A stretch of 64,000 nt of DNA from Ensifer adhaerens (GCF_002007205.1 NZ_LAZS01000014.1:1-64000), one strand, 5' to 3'. Counted from the stretch's first letter, positions 28,879 to 36,929 are shown. Translations and numbers: made by a program. The notes: generated by a model not told the origin, from the sequence alone.

Positions 28879-30039
28879 TTAGAGCCGCGCGAGGCAATCC
28901 TCGGTCTCAAAGATGGCGCAGAGAATATGGTAGAAGCTGCTCGCCGGCGCCGGCTCGTCGACGAAGCTGCCGTCGGCCTTCTGCTTGTCGCGCCAGAGAC
29001 CCGCGACCGGCGTCTCCAGGAACGCCTGGAGTGCCGCCGCCGCCCGTGCGGCCGAAGCGAGATAGCGCTCGCGCTCTTCGCCATTGGTGAGGGCCGCGAA
29101 ACGGACGGACGCTTTCAACCACTCGGTCTGCGGCCAGAGCCGGGCGATCGGGTCGGCCACCGAGAGATCGTCGAGCAGCGTCATGATCGCGACATCGCGG
29201 TTCGCGCAGATGCCGTGCGCCTCACCGATATCGAACAGCCGCCTTGCCTTCACGATCGCGTCGGCACAGCCGCGGCGCTCCGCCCAGCGCAGAAGCAGCC
29301 AGGCCCATTCGAAGAGGTGACCGGGCTCGACGATCCGGCCCTTGTCGCCGGCCATCGGCGCCCAGTCGTGATCGAAGAATTCACGCAGCACCCCGCTCTC
29401 GGCATCGATGAAATGATCCATCGCCAGATCCGCAATCTCGTCGGCGAGATTGGCCCATGCAACCTGATCGAAGCCCTCGACCGCTTCGCTCGCCAGGCAC
29501 GCCTCGAAGAGATGCATGTGCGGATTGGAGCAGAGCGGCAGGCGTGGGGGATTGTCTTCCTCGAAGCCGGCAACCGGATGCTTGACATGCGCCTCGATCC
29601 GAGACCGAAGGTCGTTGCTGCGTTCGATCATCTCGGCCTGGCGTGCCGGCACGACCTCGGCGAGGTAGGCGAAGGCGAGCAGCGCGAAAGCCTGGTTGTA
29701 GAGGTCGAAGGACGGATCGAGCAGATTGCCGTCGGCATCTGCGAGCGCGCCATAAAAGCCGCTCGGCTGCTTGAAGACGCGATCGAAATAGGCAAGCCCG
29801 CCCTCGGCCGCACCCCGCCAGTCACCGGTCCAGCCGCGCCGGCCTGCCTCGGCAAAACAATAGACCTGCCGTGGCTGCACCCGCGCACGCCGATTGGCGT
29901 TGGTTGGCTCACCGGCCATGTCGATCGTCTCGACGAAGCCGCCTGAATGGTCAACACCCTTATCGCGCCAGAGCGGCAGGGCCTTATCGGCCAGCCATTG
30001 GGACAGGACGTGGGACCGGGAGAAAATTTCGTCTGCCAA
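28879..30039 (-). CDS. AGE-family epimerase/isomerase
   Basis: Enzyme of 386 aa in the (alpha/alpha)6-barrel family of N-acylglucosamine 2-epimerases and aldose-ketose isomerases. Diagnostic segments are ARVQPRQVYCFAEAGRRGW (about 52-70), NPHMHLFEACLA (about 170-181) and GHLFEWAWLL (about 240-249), which hold the catalytic histidines of the barrel. The start codon appears to be TTG at 30039, three bases after the UPF0303 stop, with GAGGACTGAG upstream, so it depends on translational coupling. It is the last gene of a three-gene operon. Likely acts on a hexose such as mannose or a glucosamine derivative; which one cannot be read here. Confidence 0.87.
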   Translation of the reverse strand: MADEIFSRSHVLSQWLADKALPLWRDKGVDHSGGFVETIDMAGEPTNANRRARVQPRQVYCFAEAGRRGWTGDWRGAAEGGLAYFDRVFKQPSGFYGALADADGNLLDPSFDLYNQAFALLAFAYLAEVVPARQAEMIERSNDLRSRIEAHVKHPVAGFEEDNPPRLPLCSNPHMHLFEACLASEAVEGFDQVAWANLADEIADLAMDHFIDAESGVLREFFDHDWAPMAGDKGRIVEPGHLFEWAWLLLRWAERRGCADAIVKARRLFDIGEAHGICANRDVAIMTLLDDLSVADPIARLWPQTEWLKASVRFAALTNGEERERYLASAARAAAALQAFLETPVAGLWRDKQKADGSFVDEPAPASSFYHILCAIFETEDCLARL

Positions 30040-30042
30040 AAC

Positions 30043-30537
30043 TCAGTCCTCGAGCTTCAAAGCGTCGTGATCCTTGCCGAGCAAGGTCGAAAGCGCCTCG
30101 ACCACCATGTTGTGGTCCTCGCGTTGCGGCAGGCCAGAAACGGTGACCGCCCCGATGCAGCCAGTGCCCTTGACGACGATCGGGAAGCTGCCGCCATGCG
30201 CCGCATAGTCGGCATCCGCAAGGCCGAGTTTGGCCTGCAGATTGGTCTGCGCCTTGGCGAGTTCGCGGCCGGTGGCGTAGCTGCTCTTGAACAGACGGAA
30301 CACGGTGTTGCGCTTGCGGCGCACCCAGTTCGGATTGTCTGGCGTCGCTCCTTCGAGCGCCGCGTAGAACACCTGCATCGAAAAAAGGGTGATGTCGATG
30401 ACGACACCGAGCTTGCGCTCCCCTGCCGTCTTGCGCAGCAGCGAGCCCAGTTCCCAGGCGGTATCGAGATCGAAGCGCTCGAACTGCAATTCCTGTTCCT
30501 GCCGCGCGATGCGGGCGAGGTCCTTGTCGATATTCAT
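30043..30537 (-). CDS. UPF0303 / haem-degrading-domain family protein
   Basis: Protein of 164 aa in the GlcG/HbpS-like Haem_degrading superfamily, UPF0303 group. Conserved segments: WELGSLLRKTA (about 30-40), VRRKRNTVFRLFKSSYATG (about 74-92) and AHGGSFPIVVKGTGCIGAVTVSGLPQ (about 116-141). It lies between a ROK kinase (6 bases upstream) and an AGE epimerase (3 bases downstream) in one tight operon. The placement argues for a role in sugar metabolism, perhaps binding a small ligand, rather than haem handling; this is inference. No signal peptide. Confidence 0.85.
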   Translation of the reverse strand: MNIDKDLARIARQEQELQFERFDLDTAWELGSLLRKTAGERKLGVVIDITLFSMQVFYAALEGATPDNPNWVRRKRNTVFRLFKSSYATGRELAKAQTNLQAKLGLADADYAAHGGSFPIVVKGTGCIGAVTVSGLPQREDHNMVVEALSTLLGKDHDALKLED

Positions 30538-30543
30538 GGGGCT

Positions 30544-31440
30544 TTAGTCCTTCCAGAGCCAGGCCGCACCGCGCACGCCGGAGCTATCGCCGTGAAGGGC
30601 CTTGCGAATGGGCGTTTCGAACGTGTCGCCGAAGAGATAGTTGACCACCCGCGGCGGCACGTCCTCATAGATCTCGTCGACATTCGACATGCCGCCGCCG
30701 AGCACGTAGACGTCGGGGTCGACGATGTTGGTGAGCAGCGCGAGGCTGCGCGCCAGCCGGTCGACGAAGCGTTCGTAAACGCCTGTTGCCACCGGATCGC
30801 CTGCCCGCTTCGCCTCGATAATCTCGCGCCCGCGCCGCTCGACGCCCGTCGTGATGCGGTAATCGAGCTCGACGCCGGTGCCGCAGGCATACATGTCGAG
30901 GCAGCCGTGCTTGCCGCACCAGCACTTGTGGCCCGGATACTCGTCCTTCGTCATCCACGGCAGCGGATAGTGGCCGATCTCGGCGGCAACGCCCTGGTAG
31001 CCGGCATGCACCTTCTTGTCGATCGCAAGTCCGCCGCCATGTCCGGTGCCGACGATGACGCCGAACACCACATGCGCATTCTTGCCGGCACCGTCGACCG
31101 CCTCCGAAACCGCCAGGCAATTGGCGTCGTTGGCAAGCCGGACCGGGCGGCCAAGCGCCGCTTCGAGGTCACGCCCAAGGGGCTTGCCATTGATCAGCAC
31201 CGCATTGGAATTGCGCACGATTCCGGTGCGCGGATTGGGACTGCCGGGAATGCCGATGCCGATCGAGCCCTTCTCGCCCGCCGTCTGTTCGGCAGCAGCA
31301 ACGAGATCGAGAACCGCGCGGATGCAGTCGTCATAGCCGCTGGTCGGGGTCGAGACGCGATGCCGGGCGCGCGTTTCGCCATCGCGGCCGAGCGCGATGA
31401 CTTCCATTTTCGTGCCGCCCCAATCTATTCCGATGAACAT
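30544..31440 (-). CDS. ROK-family sugar kinase (fructokinase/glucokinase type)
   Basis: Predicted sugar kinase of 298 aa. The ATP-binding phosphate-1 motif is DWGGTKMEV (about 6-14), the substrate segment is LANDANCLAVSEA (about 104-116) with catalytic Asp in NDAN, and GVIVGTGHGGGLAI follows. The ROK zinc motif is present as a His in EIGHYPLP and CWCGKHGCLD. It lacks the N-terminal HTH of ROK repressors, so it is an enzyme. First gene of the ROK-UPF0303-AGE operon; together they would phosphorylate and epimerise or isomerise a hexose. Confidence 0.9.
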   Translation of the reverse strand: MFIGIDWGGTKMEVIALGRDGETRARHRVSTPTSGYDDCIRAVLDLVAAAEQTAGEKGSIGIGIPGSPNPRTGIVRNSNAVLINGKPLGRDLEAALGRPVRLANDANCLAVSEAVDGAGKNAHVVFGVIVGTGHGGGLAIDKKVHAGYQGVAAEIGHYPLPWMTKDEYPGHKCWCGKHGCLDMYACGTGVELDYRITTGVERRGREIIEAKRAGDPVATGVYERFVDRLARSLALLTNIVDPDVYVLGGGMSNVDEIYEDVPPRVVNYLFGDTFETPIRKALHGDSSGVRGAAWLWKD

Positions 31441-31692
31441 ATGTGGATCAGGTCTCTGATGAAGGTCTCAAAGGGGAGCCCCGGCTTCCTCCGGCCGACG
31501 CTCGCATTGCTTAGCATTCGAAAGACCTGAAAGACCAGCCCCGTTTCACAATCGATTTAAATGCACATGCGATGGCGCCAACGCGCCGCCCCTATCAAGA
31601 CAGCCGGGGTCGCCGCCGCCTGCATTTCCGCCGGCACACATGCAAAAACACTTGGCGAAGAGGCCTTGCTTTTGTATGGGTGCTATCCAAGT

Positions 31693-31769
31693 GGTCCCGT
31701 AGCTCAGCAGGATAGAGCACCAGATTCCTAATCTGGGGGTCCCGCGTTCGAATCGCGGCGGGATCACCA
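31693..31769 (+). tRNA. tRNA-Arg (anticodon CCU)
   Basis: A 77-base cloverleaf including encoded CCA. Acceptor GGTCCCG pairs with CGGGATC (one G-U), the D stem is GCTC/GAGC, and the anticodon stem CCAGA/TCTGG encloses TTCCTAA with CCT at 31727-31729. The T arm is CCGCG-TTCGAAT-CGCGG. It reads the rare AGG codon. tRNA genes often serve as integration sites, but I see no integrase or repeated 3' end nearby. Confidence 0.96.
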
Positions 31770-31899
31770 TGAAAATCAAGCAATTAGAAACGCCGCATTC
31801 TTAAACGTTCCTGCAAACGTTCCCCGCTCGTGTTTGTCCACGCCCTTTGCGTCGCCGCGAACACGGGATTTCCAAGCAAATCATCCTTCGGGTTCACCC

Positions 31900-32400
31900 A
31901 TGGTTCAGTCGCTCGTGACCTATATGGAAATGCTCAGACGTCCGGCGGGCGAAGCGTTTCCGCCGCCGGTCGCCCATGCGACGGTCGCATCCGAACGTCC
32001 GGATGTTGCCGCGTTTCTTTCGCTCTATCGCGCCGTCGGCGAACCGTTGCGCTGGGATCAGCGGTTGCGCATGCTACCAGCCGATCTCGGCAGCTTCCTA
32101 AACAGCTCCTCGACGAACCTCTACATCCTCCGGCTGGATGGCCGCGCAGTCGGGCTCTGCGAATTCGACCGTGCGGATACGCCCGATGTCGAACTCACCC
32201 ATTTCGGCCTGATCCCGGACGTCTACGGCAAAAGACTGGGACCGTTTCTTCTCGACAATGCGTTGCGCGCCGTCTGGGACCGCGGAGTCAATCGCGTCTG
32301 GCTGCATACCGACGAGTGGGACCACCCCAAGGCGCAAGACGTTTATCGCCGCACCGGCTTCAGCATTTTCACGCAGAAGCTCGAAGAGATCGGACCCTGA
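31900..32400 (+). CDS. GNAT-family N-acetyltransferase
   Basis: Protein of 166 aa. The acetyl-CoA site lies in LTHFGLIPDVYGKRLGPFLLDNALRAVW (positions about 91-118, with the variant pyrophosphate loop YGKRLG) and the last strands contain WLHTDEWDHPKAQDVYRRTGF, typical of GNAT C termini. Start placed at ATG 31900; a TTG at 31834 is in frame but lacks a ribosome site. It follows tRNA-Arg and converges with a LysR gene, with no operon partner. Substrate unknown. Confidence 0.85.
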   Translation: MVQSLVTYMEMLRRPAGEAFPPPVAHATVASERPDVAAFLSLYRAVGEPLRWDQRLRMLPADLGSFLNSSSTNLYILRLDGRAVGLCEFDRADTPDVELTHFGLIPDVYGKRLGPFLLDNALRAVWDRGVNRVWLHTDEWDHPKAQDVYRRTGFSIFTQKLEEIGP

Positions 32401-32409
32401 CGCCAGCCC

Positions 32410-33312
32410 TCACCGTAGCGCCTGCCACGCCGGCCCGCGCCACTCTTTAAGCGCCTGCAGGAAGACCTGGAGCCGCGATGGCAGGAACCGCCGGGTCGGA
32501 TAGACCGCATGCACGAAGACGTCGGGCGCCGACCAACCGGGAAGCACCCGCACGAGCTTGCCGCTTGCAAGCAGGCTGTCGCAGAAGATCGGCGGAAGCC
32601 GGCCGATGCCGTGGCCGCGCTCGGTGATTGCGCTCGCCGATTGGATGTCGTGGACCGATATGGCACCGGTCACCTGAAGGCTGACCGCTTCGCTGCCGTT
32701 GACCAGATGCCATTCGGCTTCGTTGTTGCGGGCATTGACCAGGACACAGCGGTGCCCGCTGAGGTTTTCCGGCCGCAATGGCACGCCGTGCTTCTCGATG
32801 TATTCAGGGGCAGCCACCAGAAAGTGGGTACTCCTGCCGAGGCGCTGCGCGATAAGCGACGAATCACGCAATTCGCCGAACCGGACCGCGACGTCGATGT
32901 TCTCGGCAACGAGATCCATGAACATGTTGGTGACCAGCAGATCGACCTCGATGTCGGGATACTTCTTCAGGAATGCCGACAGGAAGTCGAAGAACGGCGG
33001 TTGCCCGAGCGTCACCGGAACCGTGATGCGCAACAGCCCCTCGGGCTTTCGCTGCGCCTCGCTCAGAACCCTTTCTGCGTCGTGAAGCTGCTTCAGCGGT
33101 TCGCTGCACTCGGCGTAGTAGGCGCGCCCCTGCGCCGTGAGGCTGAGCTTGCGCGTCGTGCGCTGGATGAGCGTGACGCCCAGCTTCTCCTCCAGAACCG
33201 TGATTTTGCGGCTGACGGTGGAAACCGGCATGCCGAGCGAACGTGCCGCCCGGCTGAAGCTTTCGAATTGGGCGACGGCGGCAAAGACCGCGATATCGTT
33301 CAGATCGACCAT
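32410..33312 (-). CDS. LysR-family transcriptional regulator
   Basis: Regulator of 300 aa. HTH at about residues 4-62 (ARSLGMPVSTVSRKITVLEEKLG), effector domain from about 88. The AAVAQFESFSRAARSLGMPVSTVSR opening is typical of the CrgA/AaeR-like branch. Divergent from an SDR-RidA pair at 33422 with a dyad and a direct repeat in the 109-base gap, so it probably regulates them. It converges with the GNAT gene, whose stop is only 9 bases away. Confidence 0.92.
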   Translation of the reverse strand: MVDLNDIAVFAAVAQFESFSRAARSLGMPVSTVSRKITVLEEKLGVTLIQRTTRKLSLTAQGRAYYAECSEPLKQLHDAERVLSEAQRKPEGLLRITVPVTLGQPPFFDFLSAFLKKYPDIEVDLLVTNMFMDLVAENIDVAVRFGELRDSSLIAQRLGRSTHFLVAAPEYIEKHGVPLRPENLSGHRCVLVNARNNEAEWHLVNGSEAVSLQVTGAISVHDIQSASAITERGHGIGRLPPIFCDSLLASGKLVRVLPGWSAPDVFVHAVYPTRRFLPSRLQVFLQALKEWRGPAWQALR

Positions 33313-33316
33313 GCAG

Positions 33317-33354
33317 AGATATTTGCACTGCTGGAAAAGTAATTCCAGATATTT
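33317..33354. promoter_or_regulatory. candidate LysR operator at SDR promoter
   Basis: CTGGAA-N6-TTCCAG (33331-33348) is a perfect 6-bp dyad. AGATATTT occurs at 33317-33324 and again at 33347-33354, exactly 30 bp apart and flanking the dyad. It lies between the divergent LysR and SDR starts. Role inferred from position. Confidence 0.5.
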
Positions 33355-33421
33355 CCATCTAATCGCATAATACCACCGCGCTCATATTGATCTCAAACCA
33401 GTCCAGCCATGGAGAGATCAA

Positions 33422-34144
33422 ATGACCAACAAGGTCGCCGTCATCACCGGTGCGTCACAAGGCATCGGCGCGGGCCTCACAAACGCCTTCCTTGCCGAGG
33501 GCTATAGCGTCGTCGCAACCTCGCGAAACGTCAGCCAGTCCAGGGAAATCACCGAATCGGACCGTCTGGCCCGCGTCGACGGCGATATCGCCGATCCTCA
33601 TACGGCCAAACGCGTGGTCGAAGCCGCGATCGACCGGTTCGGCTCGATCGACGCGCTCGTCAACAATGCCGGGATCTTCTTCACCAAGCCCTTTGTCGAC
33701 TACACCGCCGAAGACTACCGGCAGCTCAGCGCCACCAACATCGAGGGTTTCCTTCATATTACCCAGCTGGTCACGCGCCAAATGCTGGCGCAAAAGCGGG
33801 GCGGCAGTATCGTCAGCATCACGACGCCGCTGGCCGATCGGCCGATCGCAGGCATGAACGCCTCGGTCGCCATGCTGACAAAGGGCGGCATCAACGCGAT
33901 CTCGAAGAACATCGCCATGGAGTACGCAAGGGACGGAATCCGCGTCAACGTCGTCGCCCCCGGTGTCGTCGACACGCCGCTCCATAAGGACAACCCGCGG
34001 GATTTCCTCAACACGCTCTCGCCGATGCACAGCATTTCCAGCGTCGACGAGATCGTGGACGCCGTCCTGTTCCTGACGAGAGCGCCGCGCATAACCGGGG
34101 AGGTGCTGAACGTCGACGGCGGCGCGCACCTGGGCAAATGGTAG
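33422..34144 (+). CDS. SDR-family oxidoreductase lacking the catalytic Tyr
   Basis: Short-chain dehydrogenase fold of 240 aa. The cofactor loop is TGASQGIG (about 9-16), NNAGIFFT stabilises the central sheet, and the catalytic-Ser strand is GGSIVSITTP. The usual Y-x-x-x-K reads A-M-L-T-K in SVAMLTKGGINA, so Lys is kept but Tyr is Ala. The C-terminal GEVLNVDGGAHLGKW is standard. GGAGA precedes the ATG. It overlaps the RidA gene by seven bases, so the two are coupled. A subgroup of SDRs shares this loss; whether it is active as a dehydrogenase is uncertain. Confidence 0.88.
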   Translation: MTNKVAVITGASQGIGAGLTNAFLAEGYSVVATSRNVSQSREITESDRLARVDGDIADPHTAKRVVEAAIDRFGSIDALVNNAGIFFTKPFVDYTAEDYRQLSATNIEGFLHITQLVTRQMLAQKRGGSIVSITTPLADRPIAGMNASVAMLTKGGINAISKNIAMEYARDGIRVNVVAPGVVDTPLHKDNPRDFLNTLSPMHSISSVDEIVDAVLFLTRAPRITGEVLNVDGGAHLGKW

Positions 34145-34626
34145 GTCGAAACCCCACGCCTGCCATCGGCGCAGAACAGCGGCTGAAGGAACTGGGCATC
34201 ACCCTGCCTCCGCCACCGACGCCCTTCGGCAACTATGTCGAAGGGGTCAGGATCGGCAGGCTGCTCTATCTGAGCGGCATGCTGCCGGTGATCGACGGCA
34301 AGCCGCAGGTCATCGGAAGGCTCGGCGCCGAGCTGGCAACCGACGAGGGACGCCGCGCCGCGGAGATCGCGACACTCAGCGCACTATCGGCGATCCGGGC
34401 GGCGCTCGGTTCGCTGGACAAGGTCACAGCGGTCGCCAAGCTCGGCGTCTATATCGCGACCGTTGGTGATTTCCGCGATCATCCGAAGGTCGCCGACGGG
34501 GCTTCAGATCTGCTCGCCAAGATCTTTGGACCCGAGCTTTTGTCCGGACGGATCGTCCTCGGCGTCGCCAGCATCTCGTTGGGACTGCCGGTCGAAATCG
34601 AGCTGCTGGTCGAAGTGACGGATTGA
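34138..34626 (+). CDS. RidA-family protein
   Basis: Protein of 162 aa in the YjgF/YER057c/UK114 (RidA) family, the longer type with TPFGNYVEGVRIGRLLYLSGMLP near residues 23-45. The C-terminal half has the LDKVTAVAKLGVYIATVGDFRDHPKVADGAS segment. RidA proteins hydrolyse reactive enamine/imine intermediates; the catalytic Arg of the RidA subfamily is not obvious here, so it may belong to the Rid4-7-like groups. Its ATG lies inside the end of the SDR gene. A terminator at 34770-34796 follows. Confidence 0.88.
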   Translation: MVGRNPTPAIGAEQRLKELGITLPPPPTPFGNYVEGVRIGRLLYLSGMLPVIDGKPQVIGRLGAELATDEGRRAAEIATLSALSAIRAALGSLDKVTAVAKLGVYIATVGDFRDHPKVADGASDLLAKIFGPELLSGRIVLGVASISLGLPVEIELLVEVTD

Positions 34627-34769
34627 GAATATCGGCCGGCGGCAATCGCTGCCGGCAACCGATCAGGAAAAGGAAGATTCGTCATTTGCCCGTCACGAAC
34701 GCAAGCTATTGAATAGTCACGCCTCCTCGATGACCACGGATGAACTGGCATCGGCGGAAGGTGATGAGG

Positions 34770-34796
34770 AAGGTCGGGTTTGCCCCGGCCTTTTTT
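34770..34796 (+). terminator. intrinsic terminator after ridA-like gene
   Basis: AAGGTCGGG pairs with CCCCGGCCTT (one G-U) around a 4-base loop and is followed by TTTTTT. It lies 140 bases downstream of the RidA-family stop. The intervening stretch 34627-34769 shows no gene. Confidence 0.7.
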
Positions 34797-34898
34797 GTTG
34801 GCTCCTTAGGATCGCCATCGCAGGGCTCCCACCAGCGGCAGCCATGCTTGACAGGACGTGCAGTCTGCCTGACGGTGCGCGCATGACGGGAGGACACC

Positions 34899-35168
34899 AT
34901 GGGTAAGCTTCTGCAAATCATCGGCATCGTCATCATCCTGGCCGCTCTGGCCGCAGCGGTCACACTGCTCGCTGTCGATCCGGCCACGGCACAGTTTCGG
35001 GCGCTCGTCGTGCTCCCTTGGGTCTTGAGCGCGATTCTGATCGGCATTCTTCTGGCGGCGTTCGGCGCGATGCTGCGTCAGCTAAGCGCAATCCGCGCCG
35101 CCACCGAACAGCAGGCGGCCCTGTTCCAGGCCATCCTTGACCGCAGGGCGCCGACGACGGCGCAGTGA
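34899..35168 (+). CDS. Small membrane protein, unknown function
   Basis: Protein of 89 aa. Two hydrophobic helices (about 7-26 and 38-62) with a short periplasmic loop, followed by a charged, helical C-terminal tail (about 63-85, LSAIRAATEQQAALFQAIL) that could be a coiled coil in the cytoplasm. GGGAGG before the ATG gives a good start, and codon usage matches its neighbours. I recognise no family. It stands alone between a terminator and a convergent VOC gene. Confidence 0.72.
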   Translation: MGKLLQIIGIVIILAALAAAVTLLAVDPATAQFRALVVLPWVLSAILIGILLAAFGAMLRQLSAIRAATEQQAALFQAILDRRAPTTAQ

Positions 35169-35207
35169 GCGCCGCAACGCCCGTCCGTCCACCGTGCCCC
35201 CGCGATC

Positions 35208-35576
35208 TCAATCATCCGGCCTGCACACACGCAGGCGATGGCCATCCGGGTCGAGCGCGACGAAGGTTCGGCCGAAGACGGCGGTCCGCAGCTCCTGCTC
35301 GATCATGATGCCATTGCCGCGCCATTCTTCGTAAAGGCGCTCGACCTCCGCATCGTCTTTGACCATGAAGGCGATTTCGGAGCGATGGCCGGTGCCGGAA
35401 GAGACAAAATCCCTGGCCTGCGTCGACCACAGACTGAAGGTCAGGCCGTTTTCGAGTTCGAAGGCGACGTAGCTCGGAAAGGATGCAACGGGCTCGCGCC
35501 CGAAGAGGTCGACGTAGAATTGTGCGCTTTTCGCCGGGTCATCGACATAAAGCAGAATGAGGTTGGGAAGCAGCAT
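35208..35576 (-). CDS. VOC-family (glyoxalase/bleomycin-resistance-like) protein
   Basis: Protein of 122 aa with the paired beta-alpha-beta-beta-beta modules of the vicinal oxygen chelate fold: LILLYVDDPAKSAQFYVDLFG at the start and TAVFGRTFVALDPDGHRLRV at the end. The ATG at 35576 has AGGAG eight bases upstream; the open frame starts at 35603. Close relatives are annotated as glyoxalase or drug-binding proteins; substrate unknown. Confidence 0.85.
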   Translation of the reverse strand: MLLPNLILLYVDDPAKSAQFYVDLFGREPVASFPSYVAFELENGLTFSLWSTQARDFVSSGTGHRSEIAFMVKDDAEVERLYEEWRGNGIMIEQELRTAVFGRTFVALDPDGHRLRVCRPDD

Positions 35577-35644
35577 CGCCGGGTCTCCTATTCGACCCGA
35601 CACTAGGCGAACCCGCTGTCAGCTTTTGTCAGCATCGAGCAGAT

Positions 35645-35686
35645 AGCCAAAGGCCGCCGGCGCAACTGAGCCGGCGGCCTTTGGCT
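35645..35686. terminator. 16-bp inverted repeat, probable terminator
   Basis: AGCCAAAGGCCGCCGG (35645-35660) and CCGGCGGCCTTTGGCT (35671-35686) form a perfect 16-bp stem with a 10-base loop. It lies just after the 53-aa gene (minus strand). There is no separate T-run, but the stem itself includes AAA/TTT. Confidence 0.6.
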
Positions 35687-35699
35687 GGAAGGCGGCGCG

Positions 35700-35861
35700 T
35701 CAGAAGACGGCCAGGTATTTCAACAGAGAGATGATGCCGATGATGATGACGATGATCTGGACGATCTGCTTGGCACGCGCGTCGAGCGGAAGCCGCTGGA
35801 CGAGATAGAGCACCAGCACGATGACGAGGAAGGTAATCAGAATTCCGATAAGCAGCCCCAT
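35700..35861 (-). CDS. 53-aa membrane protein (Thivi_2564-like)
   Basis: Very small protein of 53 aa: an N-terminal membrane helix (about 2-21), a short polar segment QRLPLDARAK, and a second helix (about 33-52, rich in Ile). This helix-polar-helix pattern resembles the Thivi_2564 family of small membrane proteins. GGGAG lies 5-6 bases before the ATG at 35861. It is followed by a 16-bp hairpin and preceded by a good EcfG-type promoter, so it is likely a general-stress gene. The polar link holds L-D-A-R-A, matching a common motif of the family. Confidence 0.78.
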   Translation of the reverse strand: MGLLIGILITFLVIVLVLYLVQRLPLDARAKQIVQIIVIIIGIISLLKYLAVF

Positions 35862-35910
35862 GGATCACTCCCATTTTCACACAACAGCGCCGCGATGGCG
35901 TCGGAAATGT

Positions 35911-35936
35911 AACTAGGGGGCGAGGGCAAAAGTTCC
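35911..35936 (-). promoter_or_regulatory. EcfG/RpoE2-type promoter
   Basis: On the minus strand GGAAC (35936-35932) is followed by 17 bases and AGTT (35914-35911). This fits the alphaproteobacterial general-stress sigma consensus GGAAC-N16/17-(c)GTT. It lies about 50 bases upstream of the 53-aa gene, leaving a leader of about 40 bases. Confidence 0.6.
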
Positions 35937-36014
35937 AATCGAGGCGACAACTTGTGTAGCCGGCTCGCCATGTCGGCTCCCGAAGGGTCGGACTGTCTTG
36001 GCCAAATGCCCGCC

Positions 36015-36737
36015 TCAGGAGGCGGGCTTGCAGGCAACCCCCTTGTCCTCGTCGCCCTTGGTCGCGTCGAACAGCGTCGCCTCCTCTCCCTTCGTCCACC
36101 AGACATATTGCCCGCCGGCATATTTGGCGCCGGACGCGGCTATCACGTTTGAGGCGACGACGAACGTACCGTCGATGGTAAAAGTCACAAGCGAAACCGG
36201 GCCGGCATTGATGTATTCCGCATCGATGCGTTTGCCGCCGCAGTCGTAGCGGACCGATTGCCGGTCCACCGCGTCGGCGCCCGGAATGCGGATCGTCACG
36301 TCGGCGCCTTCAGACGCTGCCGCCATCGACGCCAGCTTCAGGGCTGTGCCGCCGCCCGCCTTGCCAAGCACGAGCTTCGATCCTTCCACCGACCAGGAAA
36401 GTTCGCTGCCGAGCGCCTTGAGGAACTTCTGCTCCTGGGTCATCACGGCCGGCACGCACATCTTGCGCGTCGAAGCGGCGGGCCCGAAGGTGATCCTGGA
36501 GCCTGAGAGGCTGAAGGTGCCGGTGAAATGGTTGCAGCCAGCCATGCCGCCATAGGTGCCGTCCTCGCGGATCTCCAGCGTCGACTGGAGATTGTCGATC
36601 ACGCCACCCCCGCCGATGTCTTCGGCAAGCCAGGTGCCGACGAGTTGCTGCGGAACGTTCTCGGCCGCGACAGGCTGCATCGAGGCCATCTCGATCGCGA
36701 CGCAGGCGCAGGAAACGGCGGTAATGATTTTCAGCAT
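36015..36737 (-). CDS. META and MliC-like domain exported protein
   Basis: Protein of 240 aa with a signal peptide (MLKIITAVSCACVAIEMASM..., cleavage near PVAA at about residue 24). A META (HslJ-like) domain covers about residues 29-135 (LVGTWLAEDIGGGG, YGGMAGCNHFTGTFSL, ending FLKAL). An MliC-like domain (C-type lysozyme inhibitor) covers about 155-240, with VRYDCGGKRIDAEYINAG and a final Cys. AAGGAG precedes the ATG; the open frame upstream overlaps dxr and is not coding. Probably an envelope-stress protein, perhaps blocking host lysozyme. Confidence 0.88.
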   Translation of the reverse strand: MLKIITAVSCACVAIEMASMQPVAAENVPQQLVGTWLAEDIGGGGVIDNLQSTLEIREDGTYGGMAGCNHFTGTFSLSGSRITFGPAASTRKMCVPAVMTQEQKFLKALGSELSWSVEGSKLVLGKAGGGTALKLASMAAASEGADVTIRIPGADAVDRQSVRYDCGGKRIDAEYINAGPVSLVTFTIDGTFVVASNVIAASGAKYAGGQYVWWTKGEEATLFDATKGDEDKGVACKPAS

Positions 36738-36929
36738 CGCGAACTCCTTCGGCCCCGACTCAAGGCACCCGATTCTTAGCCCGCCGACGAGGCGGATTGA
36801 AGACCGTGCCCTTGTTGCCGGCGGAATTCGCCTGTAGAGCCTAGCAAACAACATAAAACTCGGATCGATCTCGTGCAGATCACCCGCCCGGCGAAGGCTC
36901 AGCCGGGCGTTTCGTCCGGGAAGAAGAAC

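Noticed and set aside
26379-29090. 903-codon open frame on the plus strand opposite metH
   Set aside because: Antisense shadow; metH on the other strand has full domain architecture.
31693-31900. Genomic island attached to tRNA-Arg
   Set aside because: No integrase, no repeated tRNA 3' end and no change of base composition downstream.
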